Origin: Bacillota bacterium
GTDB lineage: Bacteria; Bacillota; UBA4882; UBA8346
Assembly: GCA_023400055.1 (NCBI GenBank)
Contig: JAEXFN010000013.1
Location: forward strand, 1 to 47,070
Direction: 5' to 3'
Length of the DNA: 47,070 bases
Below are positions 27,733-36,339 of this stretch, piece by piece; the first letter of the stretch is position 1, and each line of letters begins with the position of its first letter. The notes under the pieces were generated by a model. It did not search any database and was not told where the DNA came from. It saw only the letters and a program-made list of their open reading frames with translations. Both the position numbers and the translations under genes were made by a program.

Positions 27733-28614
27733 ATGGAACATTTAGAAAAGCTGGAAAACACGAGTGTGCATATTCTGCGGGAAGCCTATGCTTCATTCAA
27801 GAACCTTTGCATGTTATGGTCGATCGGCAAAGACAGCACGGTCCTTTTATGGCTGGCCCGGAAAGCCTTTTTCGGCCATGTGCCGTTTCCGCTGATTCAT
27901 ATCGATACGCATTACAAAATTCCCGAAATGATTCAATACCGGGATAAACTGGCGCTGGAATGGAAGCTCGATATGATATACGGGGAAAACAGGGAGGCCC
28001 TGGAACAAAAAGAGACGTTTCCCGATCGGCGGGCCACTCGCATTCAGTGCTGCAAGAATCTGAAAACCGAACCCTTGAAACATGTTTTAAGCGGCAGATG
28101 GCCCAGGCACCGCTTGAATCACGATACCGGAAAGTACGAACTGGACCGGAACAACGAGCCTTTTACCGGAGTTATCGTGGGAATCCGCGCCGACGAAGAG
28201 GGGAGCCGTTCCAAAGAGAGATATTTTTCGCCCCGGGACTGGGAAAGCAACTGGGATATCGGGGAACAGCCCCCGGAATTTTGGAACCAGTATAAGACCG
28301 ATTTCGCTCCCGGGACCCATATCCGGATTCATCCCCTGCTGGACTGGACCGAGGTGGACATCTGGGAATACATCGGCAAAGAAAAGATTCCCGTGGTTTC
28401 GCTCTATTTCGATCAGGGCGACGGGCGACGCTATCGTTCGCTGGGATGCGCTCCTTGCACCAACCCGGTTGATTCGACGGCCAGGAATGTCGCGGCGATC
28501 GTCCAGGAATTGAAATCCGGCAAGTTCTCGCGCGTGGCGGAACGGGCCGGCAGGGCCCAGGACAAGGAAGACGGCGGCGGGCTGGAAGAGCTGCGAAAGC
28601 AAGGATACATGTAA
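27733..28614 (+). CDS. cysD: Sulfate adenylyltransferase small subunit CysD
   Basis: CysD is the catalytic PP-loop subunit of GTP-driven ATP sulfurylase and forms adenylylsulfate (APS) from sulfate and ATP. The 293-residue sequence has the PP-loop SIGKDSTVLLWLARKAF (about residue 34), HIDTHYKIPEMI, TRIQCCKNLKTEPLK, DWTEVDIWEYI and the C-terminal SLGCAPCTNPVDS, as expected. The ATG at 27733 follows GGTGG; a GTG three codons earlier lacks a ribosome site. It is preceded by the structured RNA element and followed 24 bp later by cysN, so the two are co-transcribed. Confidence 0.95.
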   Translation: MEHLEKLENTSVHILREAYASFKNLCMLWSIGKDSTVLLWLARKAFFGHVPFPLIHIDTHYKIPEMIQYRDKLALEWKLDMIYGENREALEQKETFPDRRATRIQCCKNLKTEPLKHVLSGRWPRHRLNHDTGKYELDRNNEPFTGVIVGIRADEEGSRSKERYFSPRDWESNWDIGEQPPEFWNQYKTDFAPGTHIRIHPLLDWTEVDIWEYIGKEKIPVVSLYFDQGDGRRYRSLGCAPCTNPVDSTARNVAAIVQELKSGKFSRVAERAGRAQDKEDGGGLEELRKQGYM

Positions 28615-28638
28615 GGAGTCGCGAAGGGAACTGTTGCT

Positions 28639-30414
28639 ATGGAAGACATGAATATTGTGATCGTCGGCCATGTGGATCATGGCAAGAGTACGGTGATCGG
28701 AAGGCTTTTGGCGGATACCGATTCCCTGCCCGAGGGAAAGTTGGAACAGGTCCGGGAAACTTGCCAGCGGAATTCGAAACCCTTTGAATACGCTTTTCTG
28801 CTGGATGCGCTCAAGGATGAACAGGCGCAGGGCATTACCATCGACGCGGCCCGCTGCTTTTTTAAGACTGGGCGGCGGAATTACATGATGATCGATGCGC
28901 CCGGTCACATTGAGTTTTTAAAGAACATGGTCACCGGGGCCTCCCGGGCGGAAGCCGCTTTGCTGGTCATTGACGCCGCGGCAGGGATTCAAGAGAATAC
29001 TCGGCGCCACGGCTATCTTTTGGCAATGCTGGGCATCAGGCAGGTTGCGGTCCTGGTAAACAAGATGGATCTGGTCGCTTACGACAAGCTGAAGTTCGCA
29101 AAGATCGTCAGGGAGTACTCCGAGTTTCTCCAAAATATCGATCTGGTTTCCGCGGCTTATATTCCGGTCAGCGGGATGAAGGGGGACAATATCGTTCGGC
29201 ATTCCGCGAATACCCCCTGGTTCACCGGGCGAACCGTGCTCGAACAGATGGATCATTTTCGGTCCGACCCATTGCCGGTGGCTCAACCTTTTCGAATGTC
29301 GGTGCAGGGAGTTTACAAATTCACCCGCCAGGGGGATACCCGGCGGATCATTGCCGGCACGATTGACTCCGGGAAGTTGCGGGCCGGCGATGAGGTGGTT
29401 TTTTATCCGTCGGGCAAGAAGAGCCGGGTGAAATCGCTGGAGGCGTTCAACCGGGAGCGCCCGGAGCGGATGGCGGCCGGCTGGGCCGCCGGATTTACGC
29501 TTGAGGAACAGATTTATGTGAAACGGGGCGATCTGGTTGCGATAGCCGGCGAGCCGCGGCCCAAGGTCGCTGCGCGGGTCAGGGCCAACCTGTTCTGGCT
29601 CGGGAAAGAGCCGCTGGCCCAGAAGAAGGAATACCTATTAAAGCTGGGGGCCGCCAAAGTGGGCTTCCGGGTCGAAGCGATCGTCCGGGTCCTGGATGCC
29701 GCCACTTTGCGAGCCGGGCAACGGGATTGGGTGGCCCGGCACGAGGTAGCCGAATGCGTCTTCAAACTGAAAAAAGCGCTGGCCTTTGATTTGGCTTGGG
29801 AATTGGCCTTGACGGGCCGGTTTGTGATCGTCGATAATCATGAGATCGCCGGGGGCGGTATCTTCACCGAGGCGCTGGAGGATAAACAGTCCCCGCTCAG
29901 GGAGAAGGCAGCCCTCCGCAACAAGAGTGCCATTGCTCCGGAAGAGCGGGCCGAGCGCTACAATCAGCGGCCGACTCTGATCATGATTACCGGAGCGCGG
30001 GACGCCGAAAAGAAGGCTCTGGCGAAAGCGCTGGAGAAGAAGCTGTTTGACGAAGGGAAGATCGTTTATTTCTGGGATGCGGATAACGTTTTATATGGGG
30101 CGGACGCCGACCTTCCGGAGAGCGCCGCCGGGCACCGCGTCGAACAGCTGCGAAGACTGGCGGAGGTATCGCGGCTCCTGTTGGATGCCGGCGTGATTCT
30201 GATTGTCACCGCCAGTCAATTGACCCAGGCGGACCTGGAAGTTATGAAGACGCTCATCGAGGCGGGCCGGATCGAAACGGTTTGGCTGGGGGAAGACGGA
30301 ATCAGCGATATCCGCTATGATCTGCAGCTACCGGCCATGAGTCCGGAAGAGACCGCCGTAAGCGCGGTGAAAGAGCTTTTGCAGGACCGCGGCGTCATAT
30401 TTAAGCCTTGGTGA
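28639..30414 (+). CDS. cysN: CysN GTPase fused to a degenerate APS-kinase domain
   Basis: The first about 430 residues are the regulatory GTPase of ATP sulfurylase: GHVDHGKST (G1, residue 10), MIDAPGH (G3, about 83), NKMDL (G4) and two beta-barrels. The remaining about 150 residues align with APS kinase (CysC), as in CysNC fusions: LIMITGARDAEKKALAKAL, WDADNVLYGADADL. The Walker A of CysC (GxSGxGKS/T) here reads GARDAEKKA: the glycine before the lysine and the following Ser/Thr are gone. The kinase half is therefore probably inactive or altered, and no separate cysC is in the window. Downstream lies a sulfotransferase that would need PAPS. AAGGGA lies nine bases before the ATG. Confidence 0.92.
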   Translation: MEDMNIVIVGHVDHGKSTVIGRLLADTDSLPEGKLEQVRETCQRNSKPFEYAFLLDALKDEQAQGITIDAARCFFKTGRRNYMMIDAPGHIEFLKNMVTGASRAEAALLVIDAAAGIQENTRRHGYLLAMLGIRQVAVLVNKMDLVAYDKLKFAKIVREYSEFLQNIDLVSAAYIPVSGMKGDNIVRHSANTPWFTGRTVLEQMDHFRSDPLPVAQPFRMSVQGVYKFTRQGDTRRIIAGTIDSGKLRAGDEVVFYPSGKKSRVKSLEAFNRERPERMAAGWAAGFTLEEQIYVKRGDLVAIAGEPRPKVAARVRANLFWLGKEPLAQKKEYLLKLGAAKVGFRVEAIVRVLDAATLRAGQRDWVARHEVAECVFKLKKALAFDLAWELALTGRFVIVDNHEIAGGGIFTEALEDKQSPLREKAALRNKSAIAPEERAERYNQRPTLIMITGARDAEKKALAKALEKKLFDEGKIVYFWDADNVLYGADADLPESAAGHRVEQLRRLAEVSRLLLDAGVILIVTASQLTQADLEVMKTLIEAGRIETVWLGEDGISDIRYDLQLPAMSPEETAVSAVKELLQDRGVIFKPW

Positions 30415-30500
30415 GATGCGGCGGCGTTTTTGGCGCGGGCGACCGCGCTGCAAAAGTGGTTGCCTGGCGTCGCCTATCGAAGCGAGACTGGAGGAAAATC

Positions 30501-31388
30501 ATGCTGCCGAATTTTATCTGCCCGGGTGCGGCTCGAGCGGCGACCACGACCCTGTATTATCTGCTCATCCAACATCCCCGGGTATTTTTGCCCGCAATTA
30601 AAGAGACCCGCTTCTTTTCGCGGGATTATGAAAAGGGTTTGGCCTGGTATGAGCAAAAGTACTATGCCGAGGTCAAAGGGGAGACGGCGATCGGCGATAT
30701 CTCGCCCGTTTATTTGGTGGATGAGCGGTGCCCCGAACGGATTTTTCGGGCCTTGGGAGCGCAAGTGAAATTCATTTTCATGCTGAGAAACCCGGTCGAA
30801 CGGGCCTATTCTCATTATTGCATGCTGCGCAGTCATCAGTTTGAAGACCTGCCCTTCGAGAAAGCGCTGGCGCTGGATGAATCCCGGCGGATCGCAAAAT
30901 CCTTAAAGTACTATCATCATGAATACGGGTTCCAGTATCTAAAAGAAAGCAGCTATTTGCAGTCCATTCAGCGGTACCTGAAGTACTTCGCGCGGGACCG
31001 GTTCAAGTTTGTCGTGTTTGAAGAGTTCATTGGTGATGCGGAAGACCAGTTGGTGGACATTCTGAACTTCCTCGGGGTGCAGGAGCGATACGGGTTTGAG
31101 TTCAATGTGTACCGCAATCAGGCCGCCGTTTCCAGCTCTTCCGGAATCAACCGGCTATTTTATTGCCATCCGCTTTTAAAGAAGACCCGCGATTTCATTC
31201 AAGCGCGGACGGGATGGAAAACCCAATCTTTGCTCAAAAAACTGAAAAACGCCTTGTTGACAAGGGAGCATTCGCAAATTCCGCCTGTGGATGAAAAGCT
31301 CCGGCAACAGTTATATGACTATTTCCGAGCGGAGACGGAGCAACTGGAAACCTTTTTGAATAAGGATCTGTCGCTCTGGAAGCAGTGA
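30501..31388 (+). CDS. Sulfotransferase, PAPS-dependent type
   Basis: A 295-residue cytoplasmic enzyme expected to transfer sulfate from PAPS to an acceptor such as a polysaccharide or lipid. The 3'-phosphate motif is clear (FMLRNPVERAYSHY, about residue 90), as are KETRFFSRDY and the C-terminal half typical of the heparan-sulfate-type sulfotransferase family. The 5'-phosphosulfate loop at the N-terminus, usually GxxKxGTTxL, reads GAARAATTTL, losing the lysine and glycine, so cofactor binding may differ. TGGAGG lies six bases before the ATG at 30501; longer in-frame starts overlap cysN and lack a ribosome site. Together with cysDN it forms a sulfation operon. Confidence 0.87.
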   Translation: MLPNFICPGAARAATTTLYYLLIQHPRVFLPAIKETRFFSRDYEKGLAWYEQKYYAEVKGETAIGDISPVYLVDERCPERIFRALGAQVKFIFMLRNPVERAYSHYCMLRSHQFEDLPFEKALALDESRRIAKSLKYYHHEYGFQYLKESSYLQSIQRYLKYFARDRFKFVVFEEFIGDAEDQLVDILNFLGVQERYGFEFNVYRNQAAVSSSSGINRLFYCHPLLKKTRDFIQARTGWKTQSLLKKLKNALLTREHSQIPPVDEKLRQQLYDYFRAETEQLETFLNKDLSLWKQ

Positions 31389-31420
31389 GCGGCGATTCGG
31401 TAGGTTTATCAGCCGCCCAA

Positions 31421-31597
31421 TGAGCTCATTTTGTGGATAAGTAAGCTCATTTTGTTGCTGAAAGAGCTCTTTCAGTCGCTCAACAAGCTCATTTTGTGGA
31501 TAAATGAGCTCATTTTGTGAATAAATGATCTATTTCTGTGGATAAACGGTTCCGTTGAACGTGGTTAATGACCTTGGCTGTGGATAAGTCGGGAAAG
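31421..31597 (+). repeat. DnaA-box array, GAGCTC type, after the sulfotransferase gene
   Basis: TGTGGATAA occurs at 31432, 31495, 31537 and 31579 and TGTGAATAA at 31516. All spacings are multiples of 21 bp (63, 21, 21, 42). Boxes are preceded by palindromes such as TGAGCTCA, and the missing grid positions hold decayed units (TGTTGCTGA at 31453). The last 70 bp, from GATCTATTTC to GGATAAGTCGGG, are nearly identical to the end of the array at 38444-38790. The array begins about 30 bp after the sulfotransferase stop codon. Confidence 0.9.
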
Positions 31598-31650
31598 TAG
31601 CAATTAAATCGCCTGAAGTCAGGGGTTCAAAAACTTGTTTGCTGTCGTTG

Positions 31651-31687
31651 CGTTGTCCCCGGAATAAGAACAGCTCCGTGGACAACG
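31651..31687. repeat. Short inverted repeat
   Basis: CGTTGTCC and GGACAACG are perfect 8-bp inverted copies around a 21-base centre, in the region between the repeat array and the LacI promoter. It is too weak to call as a terminator. Confidence 0.35.
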
Positions 31688-31863
31688 TAGCGAAGCGAAA
31701 AGATTCTCCCAGTTTGACCATAAATAATTACGCTCTTGGAATGGGACCCCGGTTGCATCATCAACCGATCGTTATCGCATAATTTTTTGGATGGAACGGC
31801 AGGAAATGTTTAGTTGAAATAGAATATTCATCATAAATTAATTGTTGGTTTGTTTTCAAAAAA

Positions 31864-31875
31864 TGAACCGGTTCA
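31864..31875. promoter_or_regulatory. LacI-type operator 1, TGAACCGGTTCA
   Basis: A perfect 12-bp palindrome with central CG, as preferred by LacI/GalR proteins. It lies 25 bp upstream of TTGACA (31889-31894), a likely -35 box. Two identical sites occur at 31958 and 33014. Confidence 0.85.
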
Positions 31876-31888
31876 ACATTCCGGTTCG

Positions 31889-31917
31889 TTGACAGGACTT
31901 TTGGTTTAGGCCACTAT
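31889..31917 (+). promoter_or_regulatory. Putative promoter of the lacI-type gene
   Basis: TTGACA (31889-31894) and, after 17 bp, CACTAT (31912-31917), a poor -10 match. It lies between two operator copies, which supports a regulated promoter in spite of the weak -10. Confidence 0.5.
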
Positions 31918-31957
31918 CAACAGGAATCGATCCCGGTGGGGAATTTTTGTTTAATAT

Positions 31958-31969
31958 TGAACCGGTTCA
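31958..31969. promoter_or_regulatory. LacI-type operator 2, TGAACCGGTTCA
   Basis: Identical to operator 1 and 94 bp from it, close to nine helical turns, so both lie on the same DNA face and could be bridged by a tetrameric repressor. It is 20 bp before the regulator's start codon, suggesting autoregulation. Confidence 0.85.
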
Positions 31970-31988
31970 TTATTGCGGGGGAGAAATT

Positions 31989-32987
31989 ATGGCGGTTACC
32001 ATTCGCGATGTTGCAAAAAAAGCCGGAGTATCTTTGGGAACGGTTTCGCGGTACTTGAACGGCTATAGCTTGCGCAATGAAAATCAAGTCAAGATCCAAC
32101 AGGTCATCAACGACCTGGGGTTTAAAGAGAATATCATCGCCAAGGGCTTAAAAAACAACCGTTCGATGACCATCGGCGTTTTGATCGGCAGTCCCACGGA
32201 TATCTTTGCCACCTCGGTCGTTTCGGCAATTGAACATGAGGTCGAAAAAGAAAACTATAGCGTCATCTTGTGCGACTATGAGGGAGATATCGACCGCCTC
32301 GAACAGAAGCTGTTATTTCTGAAGGACCGTTCCATCGATGGGTTGATCCTTTTTTCCGGGCAATATCTTCCGATTTACGAGACGTATTTAGCGTCCCATA
32401 TCCCGATCGTGATTATCAACGACGATATTCCCGAACTGACGACCGATTTTGTACTGGTCAACAATGCCCAGTCCACCTTCAATGCCATCGAAGACCTGAT
32501 TCAGTCCAACCATAAAAAAATTGCGATCATCAACGGCTCCAATTCCTTCGTCAGCAAGGAAAGATATCACGGTTATCTTGAGGCGATGCAGGCCTATCAA
32601 CTGCCGGTCAAGCCCAAATGGGTGAAATGGGGGAATTTCTCCAACCGGGGCGGTTATAGCGCGGCCAAGGATTTATTGCTCGATAATTCGGATCTGCCGA
32701 CCGCCTTATTCGTCGCCAATTACTATATGACTCTGGGCGCCCTGATGGCCATCAATGAGTTGAATGTCAATATCCCGCAGGATCTGTCGCTGGTGGGTTT
32801 CGACAATTTTACCCTTTTCGACGTGATGAAGCCGGCCCTGACCGTCGTGGAACAACCCACCTCGGAAATGGGAGAAACCGCCGCGCGGCTGATTCTCAGA
32901 CGGTTGAAAGGGGATTATTCCGATTTTCCGCGCAAAATTTACTTGGAGACGAATTATTTGAAACGGGGCTCGATTCGTAAAATTTAA
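31989..32987 (+). CDS. LacI/GalR-family transcriptional regulator
   Basis: A 332-residue repressor with the classical N-terminal helix-turn-helix and hinge (TIRDVAKKAGVSLGTVSRYLNG, residues 4-25) and a periplasmic-binding-protein-like sensor domain, including GLILFSGQ, DLSLVGFDNF and the C-terminal TVVEQPTSEMGETAARLI. The sensor presumably binds the sugar taken up by the downstream ABC transporter. It starts at ATG 31989 after GGGGGAG; a longer frame would pass through operator 2. It lies directly upstream of the transporter operon and is surrounded by three TGAACCGGTTCA sites, so control of both itself and the operon is very likely. Confidence 0.95.
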   Translation: MAVTIRDVAKKAGVSLGTVSRYLNGYSLRNENQVKIQQVINDLGFKENIIAKGLKNNRSMTIGVLIGSPTDIFATSVVSAIEHEVEKENYSVILCDYEGDIDRLEQKLLFLKDRSIDGLILFSGQYLPIYETYLASHIPIVIINDDIPELTTDFVLVNNAQSTFNAIEDLIQSNHKKIAIINGSNSFVSKERYHGYLEAMQAYQLPVKPKWVKWGNFSNRGGYSAAKDLLLDNSDLPTALFVANYYMTLGALMAINELNVNIPQDLSLVGFDNFTLFDVMKPALTVVEQPTSEMGETAARLILRRLKGDYSDFPRKIYLETNYLKRGSIRKI

Positions 32988-33013
32988 GCGCCGGCCTTTT
33001 TATCGGCCAAAAA

Positions 33014-33025
33014 TGAACCGGTTCA
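33014..33025. promoter_or_regulatory. LacI-type operator 3, before the sugar ABC operon
   Basis: The third exact TGAACCGGTTCA copy lies 122 bp before the solute-binding-protein start codon and just after the lacI-type gene. It should control the ABC transporter/glycosidase operon separately from the regulator's own promoter. Confidence 0.85.
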
Positions 33026-33146
33026 ATTATTGAGTAATTCGTTTTCACAACACCAATATCAACGGACTGGAGGCGAAATGATGCGATCCGGATGACCTGT
33101 TCCAAAGCGTAACCCAATGAAAGTAGACAAAAAAGGGAGGTAGTTG

Positions 33147-34424
33147 ATGATGAAGCGGAATCTGTTGAAAATCGTGTTAATCATGGGGTTGTTGGGTATT
33201 CTGGGTTTCGGCATGGCCAGCGCGCAAAGCAAACCGATATCATTGAGCTTTTGGCATATCTATACCTATGAGCCGCAGCGTTCCACGATCGATTATTTTA
33301 TCCACCAGTTCGAGTCGAAGCACCCCAATATCAAGATCAAAGTAAACGCCGTAGAGAATGATCCGTATAAAACCGCGATTAAAGTGGCCATGGGTTCCGG
33401 CGCCAGTCCCGATATCTTTTTTACCTGGGCCGGGGAGTATACCGGGAAGTTCGTCCGGGCGAAACAGGTTTTGGATTTAACCAGCTATTTTGATAAAAAC
33501 AGCTTGGCGGGACTGCTGCCCGCGGCCAAATATCCCTATACGTTCGAAGGACGGCTGTATGGCCTGCCGTTGTACGTGGATACCAAGTATTTCTTCTATA
33601 ACAAGAAGATCTTTAACAAACTGGGGCTGACCGTCCCCAAGACCTGGGACGAATTTATCGCGGTTTGTAAGAAATTGAAAGCCGACGGGGTCATCCCGAT
33701 CGCCTTCGGCAACAGGGATAAATGGGGTGCCTGCCACTATATCACCATCATGAATCAGAAAATCGTGGGGGAAAAGAAACTCCAGGAGGCCTATGCGACG
33801 AGCGGCGGCGATTTTAGCGATCCCGGATTTGTCGATGCGTTGAAACGGTTAAAATACTTGAATGACGAGGGTTATTTCTCCCCGCAGCCCAATGCGATCG
33901 GCGAGGAGGAGGTCCGCCCGCTGTTCTATTCGGGCAAAGCGGCGATGATCTACGATTGGCTCAAATTCACCACCAAAAACGCGGCCGCTTTCTCTTTGGA
34001 CTACGGTTTCTTCAAATTCCCGGATATCCCCAAAGGCAAAGGCAATCAGAATTTCATCATCGGGGCGCCGAGCGGCTTGGCCATCAGCAAGGATAGCAAA
34101 TATCCGAAAGAAGCGGCCCAATTCTTGAAATTCCTGATTACCAAGGAGAACGGCGCGTACTGGGTGTCCAAGATCGGCAACACCAGCTCGGTCCTTGGCG
34201 CCGTCACCGAGAAGAATGCTTATCCGGACCTGTTAACCGATTCCAGCATCATCCAATCGGCCACCGGCATGGTCGGCTGGCTGGATACGGTGGTCGAAGT
34301 TTCGATCGCCTCGGTCTATTTGAATGGGATCCAAGCGATCTTGCTGGGCGAGAAAACTCCCGAGCAGGTGATGAAGGAAGTAGCGGATCAAGCGCAACGC
34401 GTGAAAGAGCAACTGAAGAAATAA
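33147..34424 (+). CDS. Sugar ABC transporter solute-binding protein (family 1)
   Basis: A 425-residue extracytoplasmic sugar-binding protein of the MalE/UgpB type. The signal peptide (MKRNLLKIVLIMGLLGILGF) ends at ASA-QS, a signal-peptidase-I site, with no lipobox cysteine. The mature part has the family pattern SFWHIYTYEP, GSGASPDIFFTWAGEYTGKF, GRLYGLPLYVD and the C-terminal GIQAILLGEKTPEQVM. GGGAGG lies six bases before ATG 33147. It is the first gene of the operon and is followed by an 11-bp hairpin before the permease genes. A chain of TPAQ-like periplasmic steps would bring an oligosaccharide or aldose to the permeases. Confidence 0.93.
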   Translation: MMKRNLLKIVLIMGLLGILGFGMASAQSKPISLSFWHIYTYEPQRSTIDYFIHQFESKHPNIKIKVNAVENDPYKTAIKVAMGSGASPDIFFTWAGEYTGKFVRAKQVLDLTSYFDKNSLAGLLPAAKYPYTFEGRLYGLPLYVDTKYFFYNKKIFNKLGLTVPKTWDEFIAVCKKLKADGVIPIAFGNRDKWGACHYITIMNQKIVGEKKLQEAYATSGGDFSDPGFVDALKRLKYLNDEGYFSPQPNAIGEEEVRPLFYSGKAAMIYDWLKFTTKNAAAFSLDYGFFKFPDIPKGKGNQNFIIGAPSGLAISKDSKYPKEAAQFLKFLITKENGAYWVSKIGNTSSVLGAVTEKNAYPDLLTDSSIIQSATGMVGWLDTVVEVSIASVYLNGIQAILLGEKTPEQVMKEVADQAQRVKEQLKK

Positions 34425-34434
34425 ATCCATTTTT

Positions 34435-34466
34435 CAGGGAATATGTCCGACCGGGCATATTCCCTG
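34435..34466 (+). promoter_or_regulatory. Intercistronic hairpin after the binding-protein gene
   Basis: CAGGGAATATG and CATATTCCCTG pair perfectly (11 bp, 10-base loop) in the 64-bp gap between the solute-binding-protein and permease genes. There is no T-run. Such a structure usually stabilises the upstream binding-protein mRNA and lowers read-through, giving more binding protein than permease. Confidence 0.75.
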
Positions 34467-34488
34467 AATGCGAAAGGGCGGATTTACC

Positions 34489-35391
34489 ATGGCGGTATCC
34501 GAAGCGAAAGCCTTGCGAAACAAATTGAATATTGCACCCTACCTTTTCATCTTCCCCGCCTTGGCTTTCACAACCATCTTTATCGCCTATCCCTTGATCG
34601 AGAATATCTGGTTGAGCCTGTTCGACTGGAGCGCCATCGACCCGGTAAAGAAGTTCATCGGCTTAAAAAATTATGTCGAGTTGTTTGGGGATCCGATCTT
34701 CTGGAAATCGATCCTCAATAATTTTTACTATTTGATCGTATCGACGATCGTCCAAGTGATTTTCGGTTTGGTCCTGGCGGTCATTGTCGAGAGCCGCATC
34801 CAATTCGCGAAAACCTTCCGGGCGATTTTCATCATTCCCCTGGTAATCTCGCTGGTCGCGGTCGGCCTGCTTTGGACCTTCATCTATAACCCGATTTACG
34901 GCCCGCTGAACCAACTCTTGTCAGCGGTCGGCCTGGGCGGCTGGGCCCACGGCTGGCTGGGGGAGACCAAGACGGCCATCTGGGCGGTGATCGCGGTTTC
35001 CTGCTGGCAATACAGCAGTTTTTGCATGCTGCTGTTTGTGGCGGGACTGCAGGCCCTGCCGGACGATGTCTATGAATCGGCCAAGATCGACGGGGCCAAC
35101 GGCTGGCAGAGTTTCTGCCATATCACCGTTCCGCTGCTGCGCGAGGTGATCATCGCCACCTGCATCATTACCATGATCGGCTCGTTCAAAGTCTTCGATA
35201 TCGTTTACGTGATGACGGGCGGCGGACCCTCGCATGCCAGCGAAGTGGCCACGACCTACATGTATCTGATGGGTTTCAGCAACGACCGGATGGGTTATGC
35301 CTCGTCCATCGCCACCACCCTGATCGGAATTACCCTGATGTGGACCATCCTTCAATTGAAACTGTTCAAATCCGGGGCGGACGCCAATTGA
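34489..35391 (+). CDS. Sugar ABC transporter permease, MalF type
   Basis: A 300-residue inner-membrane permease with six hydrophobic segments and the carbohydrate-transporter EAA loop (ESAKIDGANGWQSFCHITVPLLREV, residues about 196-220) that contacts the ATPase. YLFIFPALAF and MTGGGPSHASEVATTYMY are typical MalF/UgpA phrases. The ATG at 34489 follows GGGCGG; an ATG at 34468 is too near the upstream hairpin. No ATPase gene is present in this operon, so it probably uses a shared MsmK-like ATPase encoded elsewhere. Confidence 0.93.
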   Translation: MAVSEAKALRNKLNIAPYLFIFPALAFTTIFIAYPLIENIWLSLFDWSAIDPVKKFIGLKNYVELFGDPIFWKSILNNFYYLIVSTIVQVIFGLVLAVIVESRIQFAKTFRAIFIIPLVISLVAVGLLWTFIYNPIYGPLNQLLSAVGLGGWAHGWLGETKTAIWAVIAVSCWQYSSFCMLLFVAGLQALPDDVYESAKIDGANGWQSFCHITVPLLREVIIATCIITMIGSFKVFDIVYVMTGGGPSHASEVATTYMYLMGFSNDRMGYASSIATTLIGITLMWTILQLKLFKSGADAN

Positions 35392-35432
35392 CTCGGCCCT
35401 TGCCACAATGATTTAGGGAGTGAAAGCCGGTT

Positions 35433-36266
35433 ATGAAACAACGAGCGTTTGGTCTGAAAAACCTTATCTATCTTCCGCTGATCCTCTTTTCGCTGTTGAT
35501 GCTGTATCCGTTGTTCTGGATGTTGATCTCTTCCCTGAAAGTCAACACCGAAATCATGAGTTCGGCGTGGAGTCTGCCGCAACTGCCGCAATGGGGCAAC
35601 TATGTCCAGGTTTGGCTGCAAGGCCGGTTCCTGCAATACTTTGCCAACAGCATCGGGGTGAGCGCGGTCTCGATCCTGTTGATCCTGGGGGTGAGCTCCC
35701 TGGCGGCCTATGGTTTCGCCCGCTACGATTTCCGTTTTCGCAAGCCGCTCTTTTATTATTCGTTGATCGGCCAGATGATCCCGATTCACGCCACCCTGAT
35801 ACCGTTATACACGATGTTTCGGACGACTGGCCTTTTGGATACCTACGGCGCGATGATCTTAGCCAATACCGCTTTCGGGCTGTCGTTCGCCATCTTTCTG
35901 TTACGGGCCTATTTTTTAGACGTGCCGCGGGAGATCGAGGAAGCCGCCCGGCTGGACGGCTGCAGCGAGTGGGGCATCTTTTGGCGGGTGTTCCTGCCCA
36001 TCTCCAAATCGGCCATGGCTACCGTCCTGATCTACCAATTCATTTGGACCTGGAACATGTTCTTGTTCCCCTTGATCTTCGTCACCAAAGAATCGTTGAA
36101 GACGTTGCCGCTGGGCCTGATGAGCTTTAACGGCGAATGGGGCGATGTCAACTGGTCGATGATGTTCACCGCCTTGAACGTCGCCACGCTCCCGATGATC
36201 GCCGTCTTGTTAATCTTCCAGCGCCAATTCATCAAGGGGATCACCGCCGGCGCGGTGAAAGGCTAA
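35433..36266 (+). CDS. Sugar ABC transporter permease, MalG type
   Basis: A 277-residue partner permease with six hydrophobic segments, the N-terminal YPLFWMLISSLK, the EAA loop EEAARLDGCSEWGIFWRVFLPISK (about residue 170) and the MalG-type C-terminus QFIKGITAGAVKG. It lies 41 bp after the MalF-type gene. It forms a heterodimer with that permease; the energy-coupling ATPase is not encoded nearby. Confidence 0.94.
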   Translation: MKQRAFGLKNLIYLPLILFSLLMLYPLFWMLISSLKVNTEIMSSAWSLPQLPQWGNYVQVWLQGRFLQYFANSIGVSAVSILLILGVSSLAAYGFARYDFRFRKPLFYYSLIGQMIPIHATLIPLYTMFRTTGLLDTYGAMILANTAFGLSFAIFLLRAYFLDVPREIEEAARLDGCSEWGIFWRVFLPISKSAMATVLIYQFIWTWNMFLFPLIFVTKESLKTLPLGLMSFNGEWGDVNWSMMFTALNVATLPMIAVLLIFQRQFIKGITAGAVKG

Positions 36267-36339
36267 AACCCCGTTCCGGTCGCGAATCGGCATTTTAAAT
36301 AATATTCCATTAGAATGAAACCTTGTCTAGGAGGACAAA

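Noticed and set aside
32988..33012. GGCC...GGCC hairpin after the LacI-type gene as terminator
   Set aside because: The four-base stem is too short, and the A-run after it is not a T-tract on this strand.
35420..36130. Alternative 236-residue frame inside the MalG-type permease
   Set aside because: It is an overlapping-frame shadow; the permease frame shows the EAA loop and membrane segments.
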